From contig NC_059084.1 in NCBI RefSeq assembly GCF_020497125.1, positions 8,583,501 through 8,647,500 on the forward strand: 64,000 nt of DNA. Reading direction: 5' to 3'. The number at the start of each line of letters is the position of its first letter. The first letter of the stretch is position 1. The stretch is from Mauremys mutica. Its lineage: Eukaryota; Chordata; Testudines; Geoemydidae. Under the pieces are notes generated by a model. The model saw only the letters and a program-made list of their open reading frames with translations. It was not told the origin of the DNA and ran no database searches. This document shows, in pieces, positions 38,505 to 51,762 of this stretch. A program made the position numbers and the translations under genes.

Positions 38505-39223
38505 TGTAGAACCTGAGAACAACCTGTAGAGGGGTGGACCACCTGCTCCAGCCTGGAAGGTGCTGGAAAAGCCCTGCAGAGGGCTGGGGCTGGGCAAGGT
38601 AAAACTCTGGCTGATTGGGGGAAGTGGCTGCAGCTGGGGCCATGCCCCAAACTGAGCAACAGGGCCTTATAAGAAGGCCAGGGAAGCCAGAAGGAGGAGG
38701 CTCCCTCTGCCTGTAGAGGGAGAAGGGCCTGGTTGCAGGGAGCTGGACATAGGGTACCAGAGTGGAGCAGGGCTGGGGAAAGGCAGAGGAGCTGGGGAGC
38801 TCCTGCCTGGAAAACCCCAGGCTGCGGCCTAGCATATGGCCAAGAGGTCCTGGGGGTTGCAGAGGGCAGCCCAGGGGTAGGCCAAGGCAGCAGGTCCAAA
38901 CCCAACCTTGCCAGTGATGAGTAGGCTGATACTGCAGCCTGCCCCAGGACGCAGGGGCTAGACAATGACTGGCAGTAGCCATATACTGAGGCAAGGTGGG
39001 AATAGTGGGTGGGGGTTCCCCTGGGTTGGGGGAGACCCAAAGAGAAAGGGGTTACTGCTTGGGGGGAGCACCCCAGCTAACAGGGCACCGGGGTCCTGGG
39101 AGGGACACGGGGGCCAGAGGACAGGCGGATCACCGGCTTGCAGAGGGCCCTCTGGAGCTGGAAGAGCTAATTCCCGGAAGTCACCAGCAGGAGGTGCCGC
39201 AGGGGTGAGTCAGCCCGTCTACA
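38505..39223 (+). mobile_element. GC-rich LTR-like repeat with TATA box
   Basis: The block begins TGTAGA and ends TCTACA, giving TG...CA with a 6-bp inverted terminus. It contains GGCCTTATAAGAAGGCC (38664..38680), a TATA-like core in a short palindrome. It resembles a frequent turtle repeat that I recall as LTR-like. No target duplication was found at these ends, so the boundaries are tentative. The reading frame of 200 codons on the minus strand is an accident of composition. Confidence 0.4.
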
Positions 39224-39249
39224 CAACCCCAAACATATGACTATGAAAC

Positions 39250-39440
39250 AATAATACCTCTTATACAGCACTTTTTAATCAGAAGATATTTTTAGAAGAT
39301 GTTTTACAAGGTTGATCACTGATCATATCCCCATTTTACAGATGGGGAAACTGAGACACAGAATGGAGAAGCAACTAAGTCATCTAGAAGAAGAGCTGGG
39401 AATAGGACCCAGATCTCCTGAGTCCAGTCTGGTACTTTCT
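39250..39440 (-). repeat. MIR/CORE-like remnant
   Basis: CCCCATTTTACAGATGGGGAAACTGAGAC (39331..39359) is the conserved MIR core read in reverse. It is followed by a GGACCCAGATCTCCTGAGTC segment corresponding to the tRNA-like head. Confidence 0.65.
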
Positions 39441-41245
39441 CCACTTGGAGTTAACAACGTATAAAATCAAATCAGAATCAGAATAGCCCTGGCTAAACTA
39501 AGCATTATATTTTGACCTAGAGACCCTCATGAGTTTGAAACTTTCTCAGGTGAAGGAACAGGAGTCTTGTCATTGATGTCAGTGGGGCCAGGATTTCACT
39601 CCTTGTATTTTGTCAGCTAAGGACGAGGGGGGCAAAAACTAAAACCATGATCACTCAAAGCTTTAAACATAGGAAAGGACGACAGACACGAGTGCAGAGC
39701 CGTAGCCTGCGAGAAGGAGAAGGAAACAAAATAAACCTACTATTTTAGTCAAATAGGGAGAGGCAAGACTTGGAAGCCGCTGAAATGCCAGAATAACTAT
39801 TTTCAAATCAACGAAGTATTGTCTGGATAATCAATGTAATGAATGAAGAATAGGGAGAGCTGTCATAACTAAATGGAGAAGTAGTGAAGATGATAGAAGA
39901 GGCAATTTAGAAGATATGAACTTGAGGCCAGCCTAGAGACAACCGCTGTAGTATCTAAGACTAAAGCTCAACTGCGCACAAAAAATGGATTAAATAGATG
40001 ATAAAAAGCCATTTTTACATTCTCATTACCCCAAATGCAAAATGAGAATCAGACCCACAAAATTTATGCAGTAGTGTCATCAAAATAAATAAATAGTGTC
40101 AACTAAATGAACAAGTGCAAGGCATGGAGATGAGACAGATGCTTGAAATTCTGTTGCAGATGTAATAAATTGCAAATATGTCTAATCTAAATTGTATCCT
40201 GCATCACATAGACAGAAAAGTAAAGTAGAAGCAGCACTTCTCTTTCAGATGCCGCTCCCTGGGGAGTAGCTGCTAGCTCCTGGCATGCGCTTTTACCATT
40301 ATTTTTTTGTAATCAATGGCATATTTTGACCTTTCAAGCAATTAACCTAATTCACAGAGGATGTCACTCCCTAATTACTGGAGACATCAGATTGTCAACC
40401 TCAAACAAGGCACAAAGAGACAACCTAATGTGAATAAAGAGAACAAGTGGGTCTAGAGAGATGATAGAAAAAATCAGAAAGGGGGCTGTCATCTGGAACT
40501 GAAGAACAAAATAAATATCTTGGGGAAAAAAACTAATGAATGCACTGAGTACAAATCACACGGAGGTATAGCCAGATTTGAGGTTAACTCTTGTATGATT
40601 TGGGAATGTAGTCTGCAGCCTAGTGAGACTGAAAGCACCACAGAGAAGTTATATGAAGTAAAACCCGAAGACAGGCAAAACAGACTTCAGTACAAATGGA
40701 TGAGCCTCAGCTTATGAGGCAGTTTAGTAAATGTAACCTCTTGCTTCTCACAGTAAATTCCAAAAAGTGGAATAAGAGAGATTTAGGACAAAATATTCAA
40801 AACTGTAGGCACCAACACAATTTGCATAAAAGCATGAATGTATTTACATGCCTAATTTACACACACATATATTGCCCAGCTATAACTGTGCATGCAAACA
40901 GAAATAAAGATGTCCGATGGCAAATGCATATGCAAATAGTGAAATTATGCAAACATTTCTCTACAAAATCTGGGCCTCCACACACACTGCACAATACCAT
41001 TGTGTATCTTGAATTTTCACTGAGAAAGTGGTCTATACAATTATAACATATAGTTTCATAATTTCCAAAACAGAATTAAAAAGTGTTAGGCTTTTTTCAT
41101 GACAGAGTGGAAATTAAAGTGCACAGCAGAAAATCTATCCACATTTCTCTGCAGAATTGAGCTATGAGAGAGGCCATTAATGCAACTAAAAAACAAAATA
41201 TACAATGATGGTACTTAATATTCAACAGATTGAGAACTGGAAGAA

Positions 41246-42074
41246 TGTATCAGGGCAACTGCACCAATGTTTTCCCTCCATGGTCCATCAAGAGCTCCCA
41301 GTCCCTATCTCTCTTGCTCCTGACTGGAGTTTTCCCCAACTGCACTGTTCAATACCTGCACTGTGATATTCTCAGCACGCCAGACTGCCTAAGCAGGCCA
41401 GTGTGTGTGCTTTACTTTCTCTCCAAAGGTTATGAACAGCTGTAATTGCCAGCAATCACAGCTTACCACGCATCTCTTTATAAGCAAGCACATTTATTCT
41501 TAAAGTGAAAGCATTACAGAGAAAACATGTTAAACATATTAAAAAAACCCCTACAAACATCCTAATAAGCTTACCAGAGATCACCTCCCAGTTCCAACAA
41601 GGGCTCAGTCCTTCAACCCACACAAAGGAGTTTTCTGTGGTTGCAAGCTTTCACAGCTTTAGCTCAGAAATGGCACACCAATGAATAGATAGTCTTTCCT
41701 TTATACAGCTTAGGCCTATGAGATTGGTCTCATGTAATAGGTGATCAGCAGACAAAAACAGTCTCCTTAGGGCATAGTTTCAAAAGACTGGATTTTTGCA
41801 TAACCAGAGATGAGGGATTTGCATTAACCTCTCCTTAGGTATTTTCCAGGAACACATATATTGTCTGAAAAGACCATTCTTGTCTGGCACATTGTTCGAT
41901 ATAGTCCTTTGTTCATTCAGGCTTCTCATCACATCTCTCCCCTAGAGAAGTTGCATACAATCCTGGCCCAGAATAATATATAAACTTTGCATTTAGTACA
42001 GTAGACCCAAAGAGACAAACTTAAGACAATAAGGTTTTTCAAGGATATTGAAGGAAACTGCTGGATCTGTCACA
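41246..42074 (-). mobile_element. Probable solo LTR, minus strand
   Basis: Reading the minus strand, the segment starts TGTGACAG and ends CTGATACA (TG...CA). It contains a TATAAAGG box (41698..41705) and, about 200 bp further on, AATAAATGTGCTTGC (AATAAA at 41493..41498 on the plus strand as TTTATT), the order expected of promoter and polyadenylation signal in an LTR. No target duplication could be matched, so the ends are approximate. It resembles an LTR common in turtles. Confidence 0.55.
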
Positions 42075-42312
42075 GCAGCTGCACAGGATGTCTCCAGAAA
42101 AGATGCAAGATTTGTTTGACACCTGGTTCCATCTTTTCAAGCATATTTAGGTATTTTCATTTGCTGTAGTCTGATAAGACTTGATGATGCTAGGTGACCA
42201 GGTAGGGCCAAAGTTCACTGACTTCAATGCAGTTAGGTCAGCAGAAAATTTGTCCTTTAGTCTACAAGGGGAAACTGTGTAGACTGTGCATAGTTTTCTT
42301 GCACAATATGTT

Positions 42313-42343
42313 ACAGACAGACAGACACACACACACACACACA
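42313..42343. repeat. Compound (ACAG)n(AC)n microsatellite
   Basis: GACAGACAGACAG runs directly into ten AC units. Confidence 0.95.
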
Positions 42344-43803
42344 ACCAATGGCAGTTTCAACAAAGGACCAGATTCTTGATTGTTTTTGACTATTAACTAC
42401 TTGCTGGAGGACCCCTGGAAGAATAGTTATAGCCTGGTTAGCATGATGCTTCACAACTCTCCACTGCTATCAACTTATTTGTTTCTATTCTTTTAAATAA
42501 TGTGTCTTGATTATGTTTTCCCATAGGTATATGGTACATTATTTGTGGTTGTTTGATAAAAACATTGCAGTGGATGGGCTTCTGCATTGCTATAATTTAT
42601 TTCCAGACTGGTCGCAGAAGACTATTTCAACCAATTTTTCTTTATATCAACTTGGCCATTTTCTTGGAGGGAAAAGTATCAGAGTTTTTGGATGTGGATT
42701 TTTTTCTTCTTGAGCCCTATAATTCACTGCATTGCTACTGGGACTGGCTGTTTCTATACTAAAAAATAAGTAAGCAAACTATTTCATAACTACCCAGTTT
42801 TGACACAAAATGGAAAGCAGTAAAATGTGGTTGCATATGAGCACTTTCTTATCTCAGACTGGTGCTTGGCTAACCAAAAGACTTGAAAGAAGATATTGTC
42901 TGTCCTAAATTTATGTGCAATGTGTCAAAGAGAGAAGAGGGTGGGTCGGATGAAGCCATTTTTAATAGTTTACAAAATGCAAGGATGAGATTAGCCTCTG
43001 TCCAAACTGAACAGACTGAGGCAGCATTAAGATATTTAAATCGGCTGTATGATGAACATAGTGATAATGCCTATGACTGAGAAAACTGCTGAATCATATT
43101 CTGTTAATAAGGCAATCAGATGAGTTTTTAAGTGTTATCCCTTTAAGGATGATGATACTTTTGCTATTTCTATGCTTTCCTAGCTCTAGTGCTGATTAGG
43201 AGGAAAATGCAATTAGAAAAACACACTCTCACGCAGGGTAGGATCCCCCACAAGATTTCACTGTATACATAGTAATGTGGAATTTGATCGTGAATGGTAA
43301 TAATGACTGAAGTGAGTAAATCTGGGTCATGTTGAGAGAGGCAGATTCTTCTCTTGCTGCGTGACACTTAAATTGGATCCATTTTAGGTCTTTTTTTCAT
43401 TTGGTAGAGAACAGGCTTAGATTTTTAAGGGTACAGGTATCATTAATTTTGTCCACAACTAATGAGAATAATACTCCACAATTTCAAGAGTCAAAGAAGC
43501 AGCTTATATGTTTGAGACACTTTCATCATATTTCTGCCTCTACACCCACTCACCCCACACATGTGCTTTGACATACAGTTTCAAGTATAAGTCTCTCTTT
43601 CACTGTGGATCAGATCCTCAGTTGTGTCATTCACTGTAGTTCCACTGAAATCAATATATCAATTTACATATGACGAAGACCTGGCCCTATATAGTCACAT
43701 ATACACATTGATGTTGGGATGTGGTAAGTGGTAACCCACTGTTTCCAGTTCATGAGTATGCTATGATTCTTTGACTTGTATTTTTCTGAATACTCCTCAT
43801 TTA

Positions 43804-43957
43804 CTAAGGCTCTGATAGGACAAAGCACTTGTAGATGTGCTTAACTTTAAGCACATATTTAAGTTCATCCTCATTCAGCAAATTACTTAAGCAAGTCTGA
43901 TTGGCTTAAGCAAGATTTAAGCACACATTTAAGTGCCTTGCTGAATCAAGGCCTTAA
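43804..43957. repeat. CR1-like 3' tail with repeated TTAAGCAC words
   Basis: GTGCTTAACTTTAAGCACAT, CTTAAGCAAG and TTAAGCACACATTTAAGTGC with a closing CTGAATCAAGGCC form an imperfect fold-back of the same type as 10945..11062. Confidence 0.55.
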
Positions 43958-44933
43958 ATGAAGAATAACGAAAATGATTTGCCTCCAAGCTTGTAAAACA
44001 ACAGTGACTGTATTAAAGTTGTGATTATTAGCTTCAACATAGTGGTTTTTGGATTAATTCAAATTCAAAAGGGAAGGAAGTGTTTTTCACTTACTGGCTC
44101 CTGCCAGCATTTAAAAATGATGGTTCTTATTGCCACTGACTCTGGAACTTTACCTTTGCCATTTTCATTTCCTCTCTCACAACAATTTTACCACCTACGG
44201 CACTCCCCCCACTTGTAATTTAAGTGGAAATACAACCTTCAGGATGATGAGCATCTCTTTGCTAACTGTGCTATCAGGTGAATGAGAGGAAAGAGCCAGG
44301 AATTCAGAACCTCAGTGCTTCATACAAGTCTATGTATAAATGCAACTCTATGCCTTAAAGGATTAATTTCACAAGCCTTAAATTGCAGTTTAATTTGAAA
44401 ACTAATTCAGCCCCATAATTGGCTTTTCTGTTCAAATCATTGAGGCTAAAGATTTAAATTCTTAATATTCAGATGACTTTCAAGTATCTCGCCCCATCTG
44501 TGCATTAGTCCATGGTGTTAATCTCTCAAGGGAATCTCTGCTAGCATAGAAATAAAATAAATAAACAAACAACTGGGGCACTAATAGCATAAGCTGCTTT
44601 AAAAAAATCCCTGCTATTATACAGAATATTTATTTTTATGAGATTTCTTTAACTCAATTTGCTACATGTAGATTTTGCTCCCAGCTATTTAATTTTTTAG
44701 GTGACATCAATATCAAGAATCACACTATCAGAACTGCATGGAGTTAGGGGGAGGCAGCGAATTTTAATTACAACATTTTTCACTTAAGGAGTATCAATTA
44801 TAATGTTCCGTTCCTTTGGAGGTTTACCCATGACGCTTAGAGCTTCTTCCAGTTCATTCAGGAGTAAGAAACTGGTGTCAACTCTGCCCTTCAGCTTAAC
44901 AATGTGCTAAAAAATCAAATGAAGAATAGGGAG

Positions 44934-45001
44934 AGGTGAAATTCTGGCATCATGGAAGTCAATAGGAGTTTTGTTATGGACTTCAGAGGGTCCACTATTT
45001 C
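44934..45001. repeat. Small fold-back repeat, second copy
   Basis: GGTGAAATTCTGGC...CACTATTTCACC with central AATAGGAGTTTTGTTATGG matches the layout at 16892..16958. Confidence 0.5.
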
Positions 45002-45059
45002 ACCTAGGCCCTAGGTGGGGGGAGTTAAGGGATGGGTTAATATTAAAATGCCTCCCACA

Positions 45060-45540
45060 TAGAGCTAGTAGGAAATCTTCCAATTGAAGGTTCTTCCAGA
45101 GGCAAATGTCAATTTGTCAAAAGTGAAACTTTTTTTTTTTTTACAAAATTTTGACAAAATTTCATTATGAAAAAACAAAAACAAAAAGCTGCTGGAGTGA
45201 AGCATTTGGATAAGGTTGGTACTTGTTAGATCTTTTTGGAGCAGAATGTTGGAGCAGAATGTTTTGATTTCCCATTTCAAAACATCTTTTCATTTCAATT
45301 TTTTAAAATATTATATTATATAATATAATATGTAAAGTCAAAATTGGAACGAAACATTTAGATTTTATCAAAACACAACATTCCGATCACACTGAAATTA
45401 AACTTTTGCCACAATTCCATTTCATGGGAAATTTCATTTTTTTGTTTTGTTTTCATTCTATTTTGGAAGGGAAAAAAATTCAAAATCACAGAATTTCCCA
45501 CGAAATGGAAAATCCAATTCCCAGCCAATGTTACTCTCAC
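45060..45540. repeat. AT-rich block with internal inverted copies
   Basis: Words such as GAAATTTCATT, CATGGGAAATTTC and GAATTTCCCACGAAATGG recur in both orientations, along with long A and T runs. It is likely a decayed interspersed repeat. No family can be named. Confidence 0.35.
45308..45331. repeat. Perfect 24-bp AT palindrome
   Basis: The 24 bases centred between 45319 and 45320 are their own reverse complement and consist only of A and T. Confidence 0.95.
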
Positions 45541-46279
45541 AAGATATCCTTAGGATCCCGCAATCCTGTACAAGAACTGCTGTAAAACTCTAGTAGCTAA
45601 AGTTTGTGTCAGGCAGTAACTGGTAAAAATATTTGCAAGAGGATTCTGTGAAGCATGGGAAGAAGAAGAAGAAGGATTTTTTCCCCTGGCTATTACCCAG
45701 TAAGCTAGTTTGCCCTGGTTCACAGAAATAAGCTTTAAAGGTACAAGAGAATTCATGCAGCACGTACTACATTCAGAAAAGAAGCTGTGCAATCCATACA
45801 GCTTTATCAGCTCTTGAAAGGAAAGTTCTACAGTTATGAGGAACTAGAACTTCGCTGATTAAGGCTGCCGGAGGGACCAGGGGAATTTCAGCGCTAGCTT
45901 GCAGCAGCATTTTTTAAACTTAGCTGTGTTCTTCACATAGAGGCAAAGTTCAAAGAAGCAGAACATTATTCAATGCGAGTAAAACATGGCCTTTTAAGAT
46001 ATACTTTCAAACAGTGGTGCATTAAATCAAAAACAACTTGAGTGTCTGTGTGTGTGTGGGGGAGATGATTCTGTGGGGAAAAATATCACACATAACTATT
46101 CATGTTCTGTGTTTGTTTGGAAGGCCCTGCATTTTAAAAACTAAAGGGTTCATCTGCATACCCTTAGACTAAATAAACTAGAAACAGCAAGGAAGAATTT
46201 ATTGCAAAGTATCAAAGAAGGGAAAAGAGATACATTTCAATACAGCATCTAGCACACATTTGGGGATTGTATAAGGACC

Positions 46280-46370
46280 AGAGAGTGACACCCCTATTCA
46301 TACAGAGTAGTACATTACTCTGCAAGGGGTAATTCCATTAATTTCAAGGGGACTACTCATGGCATATGGT
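46280..46370. repeat. CR1-like 3' tail fragment
   Basis: AGGGGTAATTCCATTAATTT and GGGGACTACTCATGGC follow the AGTCCCATTGA / GGGACTACTC pattern of the other tails. Confidence 0.4.
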
Positions 46371-49300
46371 ACTATTCAATATAAGGAGAACAGAATCTTA
46401 CTCAATGATAATAATAGATTATAATTAATAATACAGCATTCCTGTCCAGGTCTGATTACAGTGGTGGCTGGCACCCCTGACAGTACATTCGCTGGAAACT
46501 TGGGCAGTCTGTTGGACTCAGAGTGCCATGAATTTCATTAAGATCTGTTCAACAAAAATCAGTTTGGACCGTCTTTGAATAAGTCTCTCCATCCTTCTGT
46601 ACCTGCCTTCTCCTGGCTCTTGGTCGGTCTAGATGGCCAAGGAAGGCTATTTCTATGTTTTAAGGATGTGTAAGTTTTAAACCTGGGGTGACACACAGGG
46701 AGAACTAGCCACATCGCATATTGGCAATTCACCCACCCATCTGCATTCCCATCACCATGAAGCTCAGCACCTTCTTTTGGATCCTTGGCACAGAACTCTT
46801 CAGGCCATCTTTTGACTGGACCTCCACCACTCACAGCAAAGGCCAGGCACAGTTTGCAGTGCCTGGGCTCTCCTGACCATAGGGAATGTTCCCTCCTGCT
46901 TGTCTCACCAGGGGCAATAGCTACCCCACATGTGACAGGGAGTAAGCAAACGCTAGCTCCTCCTCACTCTGCTCACTGGAGCTTGCTGGCTGTTGAGAAG
47001 GGAGCATGCTGCACTTGGCAACTCTGTATATGCTGCAGCATCCTCCTGAGGCACAATCCCTTCTGCAGCTCCCCCTGGGCTGGGGCAGCTCCACTCTGCC
47101 CCTTACTCAGGGATGTGCTGTAACGGCACACCAGAGTTGTTTGTTGTCACTTCAGAGGTGATCCGCTCTAGTGATCCTGTTAATCAGCCTCACAGGGGCT
47201 TTCCCTTGTATTTCAAGGTCACTGTGCTCTGCTCATCTGCATATATTTTATTCTCGCTGGGAAATTTCCATTGGTCAGATCTTGAGTTCTTTACTATTTT
47301 CACTTGAGCAAAATTTCCACTAAGTTCAACAGGACTTTGGCCCATGGTAGTGGTTGCTATTAAAGTCAACGTTTATCCAGGATACTACAGTTACTTTCCT
47401 AAGTAGCAAGTGTCAGAAAGAGTAATCAAGGGGCTAGTCAGAGATGAATAGTCAAAGTCCTGAGAAGGAGTTCAATAGGAGTGAAATGTGCCTTTTATGG
47501 CAATGAATGCTGATCTGCTATATCACATAAGACTTTTTTTTTCAGCTTGCTTGAAGCAGAACTGTGTGAGTCTAAACATATTATGTAATAAACTGCTGAA
47601 TCAATAGTGAACATATTTTGCCTTTTGTTTTCCGTAGGAATATTTGTTATACCTTTCATTTGTCGATCGTTGTGATGAATAATTAGCAATCCTGGCTGCA
47701 GTTTTTTTGCATTTATGAAGATCTAGTGTCGTACTCTCTTATTACTGTAATGTCCTGATATAATTTGAGTGAAAAAGTATGTTTTCAAGTCTCTGGGAGC
47801 TTCATGCTTAGCTAAATAAGCGGTGTACTTCATTTTAGCTATATATATGTCTCCAAACAAAACAGTGATGCCCTGGTTTGAAGTGGGTGAGGAGTGTACA
47901 GGTTCCACAACCTAACTCTATGACCTCTCCATCATTATCTCAAAGACATAATCTCACAATTATTGACATGTTTCGCAGACACCCAAGTCCCCAGATGGGT
48001 TTACAGAGGCAAGGAACAGGAATTCAATAACTATTACAAACCTTTAAAAGAATACTGATTAAACAAGAAAGGAGGGAAAACAAATACATCAAAGGCTAAT
48101 GTAATTGCTTTTGAATAAAACAGACTGCTTCCCATTTACCTGCCTTAAAGGCAGGCATACTGGACTGGGATTCAGAATACCAAAAATCACTGGTATAACC
48201 AGAGGCACAAGTATTTTGTAGTCCTATTCTGATTTAATGGCTTATAGGCTTATCTGGATTTCAAACAAGAAAGGGCTGCAATTTATTCCTTCCCTCATCC
48301 TGATGAGCAGAGCTAGTTAAACATTTGGGAACACTTTCAATATTGATTTGTTTTAGAATAAGATGTGGGAAGTCTGATTTGTTATGGAAATGTCATGAGC
48401 ATCATGGCTTATTTCAATCAGCACTTCAGATCTTGATAACTTGTATGTGGAAGCCCCTTGTATGTGGCCTTAGTGTAACTGAGGGGGGAAAAACCTTCTC
48501 TGTGAAAGAGTCATTAGAATGATCAGTTCAGTTTCTTTACAGCCCAACTCTGAGGATCAGAATCTGGATGAGAACTTTGAAGCTTTGGTGCATCTCTACC
48601 GCAAACATACCAAGAGGGAAGCTATGTAATGTTCTTTCCTCAAGAAATAATGTCACACTTTGTCCCCATGACATGTCACCACAAGAGCCATTCTTCACAC
48701 TGCTGAAAGACAATCAATCAGGATTGCAATTCACCTTGTTAAAAACAGTGGTCTCCGGAGACTTCTCTATGACAACTACCTCAGGCAGCAGAGAAGTAAT
48801 GATAAATGTTTGCTGACACAAACCAAAAGTCATGTGATGTTTAACCCTTCTACATGTAAACAACTGAAGATAAATTTATTCGGGGGGGGGGATCTCATTA
48901 AGGCTTTAGGAGCGTTGTATTTTATAGCAGTTTACCTAAAAATAGTGGCAATAGTTTTCACAACACAATCTCCACTTCTTCATTAAATAATGAATACATT
49001 CATATTGGTTATATTCAGCAATAAGCTAAAGCAAACCATTTACCATCTTGTAAACTGCCTATTTATGCTCTACCCCCAATAATGAATCAACAGTATATTT
49101 GGAAGGGAAATGTTAAAAAAGGTTACATTTTTCCAAAGACTTCTTAAATGTGCTAATGTTTGCACCATTACCTCAACTGTATACACAAATTAGGTACTCA
49201 CCAATTTTGCATGAGAACTTGCACACTTAATTTTTTTGAAAATCTGGTCTCAGATCCCTGCATAATTCACGCTCAGCAGAAAAAACATGGTACGAGAGCA

Positions 49301-49803
49301 GACACCATGAAGTCAGTGGGAACCTTGTAATTTAGTACAATGATTTTTGGATCAAGTCCCATATGAGTAGTTTTTCCACAACTCGGGACACAGATCTTAT
49401 TGGACTCATTACGTTTCAGTCAGCCAGATCTACAGTATTTCAAGCATACAGTCAGGTAAAAGTCAAGGTCACTGCAGGGTTTGCTTTTCTTTTTAGGATT
49501 CTATCATTATTACTGTACTGATTACATATTACTGTAGAACACTGCAAATGTAACAAACATTCGAGACAGGCAACACCAGGTTTGATTTTACAAAGCGTCA
49601 GCAGTTGCTTTTGCAAATAAAACTTCCAAGTAGTGTGATTTGGATGCAGCTCCCATTTTATCCAACTCACACCTCCTCCCCTTCAACGTTTATGGTAGTT
49701 CAGCTAAATTGTTCAAGTTTTCACCAATATTTTACAAAAAAACAACAATCCCTGAGCATCAAGAGGAGTCATGGAACATGTGATTAAACCAACTTGTGCT
49801 TTA

Positions 49804-50145
<342 letters not shown>

Positions 50146-50496
50146 TCATCTGGGTGCTGCAGGATACATAACGTTTCACATGGGCCCAATATTAAAAATC
50201 ATTTTCAAATAATAATAGTAAATAGAAACGCAAATAATTTTATCAGCTAAAAGAAACATTTCCTCCACGGCTAACAAATCACTACTTTTAAGTAGTTTAA
50301 GAAAAGTAGTAATTGTTGCTTGGCAATCTCCAAAGACTAAGTTTTGCTTAATGTTACTAATACCATGATGACATGGGTTTATTTTGCACTGGTCACAAGA
50401 ACTTCAGCAATGTACCATGGAATCTCACATTGCTTTGTGGCCACAATGACATGTGGTAATTAATAAGTGAAGAGATCTCATAATTGTTGATTCTAT

Positions 50497-50609
50497 TGTT
50501 ATTATCATTATTTGTATTCTGTAGCACCCAAAGAGCACTAGTTATGTACAGCAACCATGGTCCTAGGTGTGATACAAACACTGAACAAAAAGATGGTCCC
50601 TGCCCAATG
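50497..50609 (-). repeat. L2-like 3' end
   Basis: On the minus strand GGGCAGGGACCATCTTTTTG precedes GTGTTTGTATCACACCTAGG and ends in an ATACAAATAATGATAAT tail. This is the standard order of an L2-type LINE 3' end. Confidence 0.6.
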
Positions 50610-51149
50610 CTTATTCAATTTCTCCACAGGGGAGACCCATGTATAGTTAAGAATGGGAAACCTGTCTCAACATTAACTACAGCATCAGTGATGCAACATT
50701 ATACTAGCCAGCACTGTACTGCTGAGTTCTCAGTTAAAATGGTACTGGGACCCCATCTTATTAGAACTAACTATTGATAATAATGCTGGAAACCGAGACC
50801 ATCTGTTTTCAGAATAAAAGGGACAGATACAGCATGTCAAAATGAGTGATTAATAAAACAAAGCAATCAACAATACTCTGGAACAATCAGTAATCAGGTG
50901 AGAAAAAATGGATAGCTCCTTCATTATATGCAACAGATGGCTGCTCTAAATGGGTCGTGAGCTGAAGGTATTTATTGACGCTGGCTTGGAAGAAGGACTG
51001 GCTATGAAAGTCTTGTGTTGTGCCTGACTTAAGTTGACCAATGGAGAGACATCTGGCTCTGGGAGAGCACTGCAGCTTTAATTTTGTCACTTTCTCTCAT
51101 TTCAGTACTAGTGAGCACTGCTGAATCCCTGCACTGACATAAAAATTAG

Positions 51150-51339
51150 AGGTTTCAGAGTAGCAGCCGTGTTAGTCTGTATCCGCAAAAAAAACAGGAG
51201 TACTTGTGGATGCATCCGAAGAAGTGAGCTTTAGCTCACGAAAGCTCATGCTAAAATAAATTTGTTAGTCTTTAAGGTGCCACAAGTACTCCTGTTTTTT
51301 TTGCGGATACAGACTAACACGGCTGCTACTCTGAAACCT
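51150..51339. mobile_element. 190-bp element with perfect 60-bp terminal inverted repeats
   Basis: Bases 51150..51209 and 51280..51339 are exact reverse complements, including an 8-base A/T run. They begin AGGTTTCAGAGTAGCAGCCG and include GTGTTAGTCTGTATCCGC. The 70-bp centre holds GTGAGCTTTAGCTCAC, a small hairpin, followed by GAAAGCTCATGC and TTAGTCTTTAAGGTG. The terminal GTGTTAGTCTG and the central CTTTCG-hairpin-CTTC modules also occur in the element at 32560..32759. No clear target duplication was seen. Confidence 0.85.
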
Positions 51340-51689
51340 GTCATTATGCAAGGCACTGCATTTAGCCGTATGGAGTGGAAATCCATCAACTTCATGAAAA
51401 AACTCGTACAGATACAGACTGACATCATCTTCCTTTCCATAAAAATTAGAGACAGTGTTCAAAACCTCAGGGGCAGATTCTGAAATACTGATGAATGAAG
51501 AATGAAAACGCCACATAAAAGGAGATTGGTGAAACTGCTGTCTAGAAAAACAGGACTGTCACTTTAACACCGGATACACAAGTAGGCTTGCCCAATCGGC
51601 CCTTAGTGAATTCCTCATATTATACCACCTGCTATCATGCTTTTCCCTACAAGATTCCTAATGCATAATGACCTAGATGTTGAGATGTG

Positions 51690-51762
51690 CTGGTATCTCC
51701 AGTTCCCATGCATTTCAATTGAAACTGCAGATGCTCAGCACTTCTAAAATTCAGGCCCAATG
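51690..51762. repeat. L3/CR1-like fold-back tail
   Basis: GTGCTGGTATCTCCAGTTCCC, CATTTCAATTGAAACTGCAG and ATGCTCAGCACTTCTAAAATTCAGGCCC form an imperfect palindrome typical of CR1/L3 3' ends. Confidence 0.5.

Noticed and set aside
38438..39040. 200-codon open frame on the minus strand
   Set aside because: It has low-complexity Pro/Leu/Ser-rich composition in a GC-rich repeat, with an overlapping 166-codon frame and no domain. It is a by-product of a stop-poor repeat.
42871..43080. 68-codon frame with protein-like acidic, charged composition (ending RYLNRLYDEHSDNAYD)
   Set aside because: There is no ATG near its start, no recognisable domain, no splice-site support and no repeat context. I could not link it to any family. 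A database search of the peptide would settle it.
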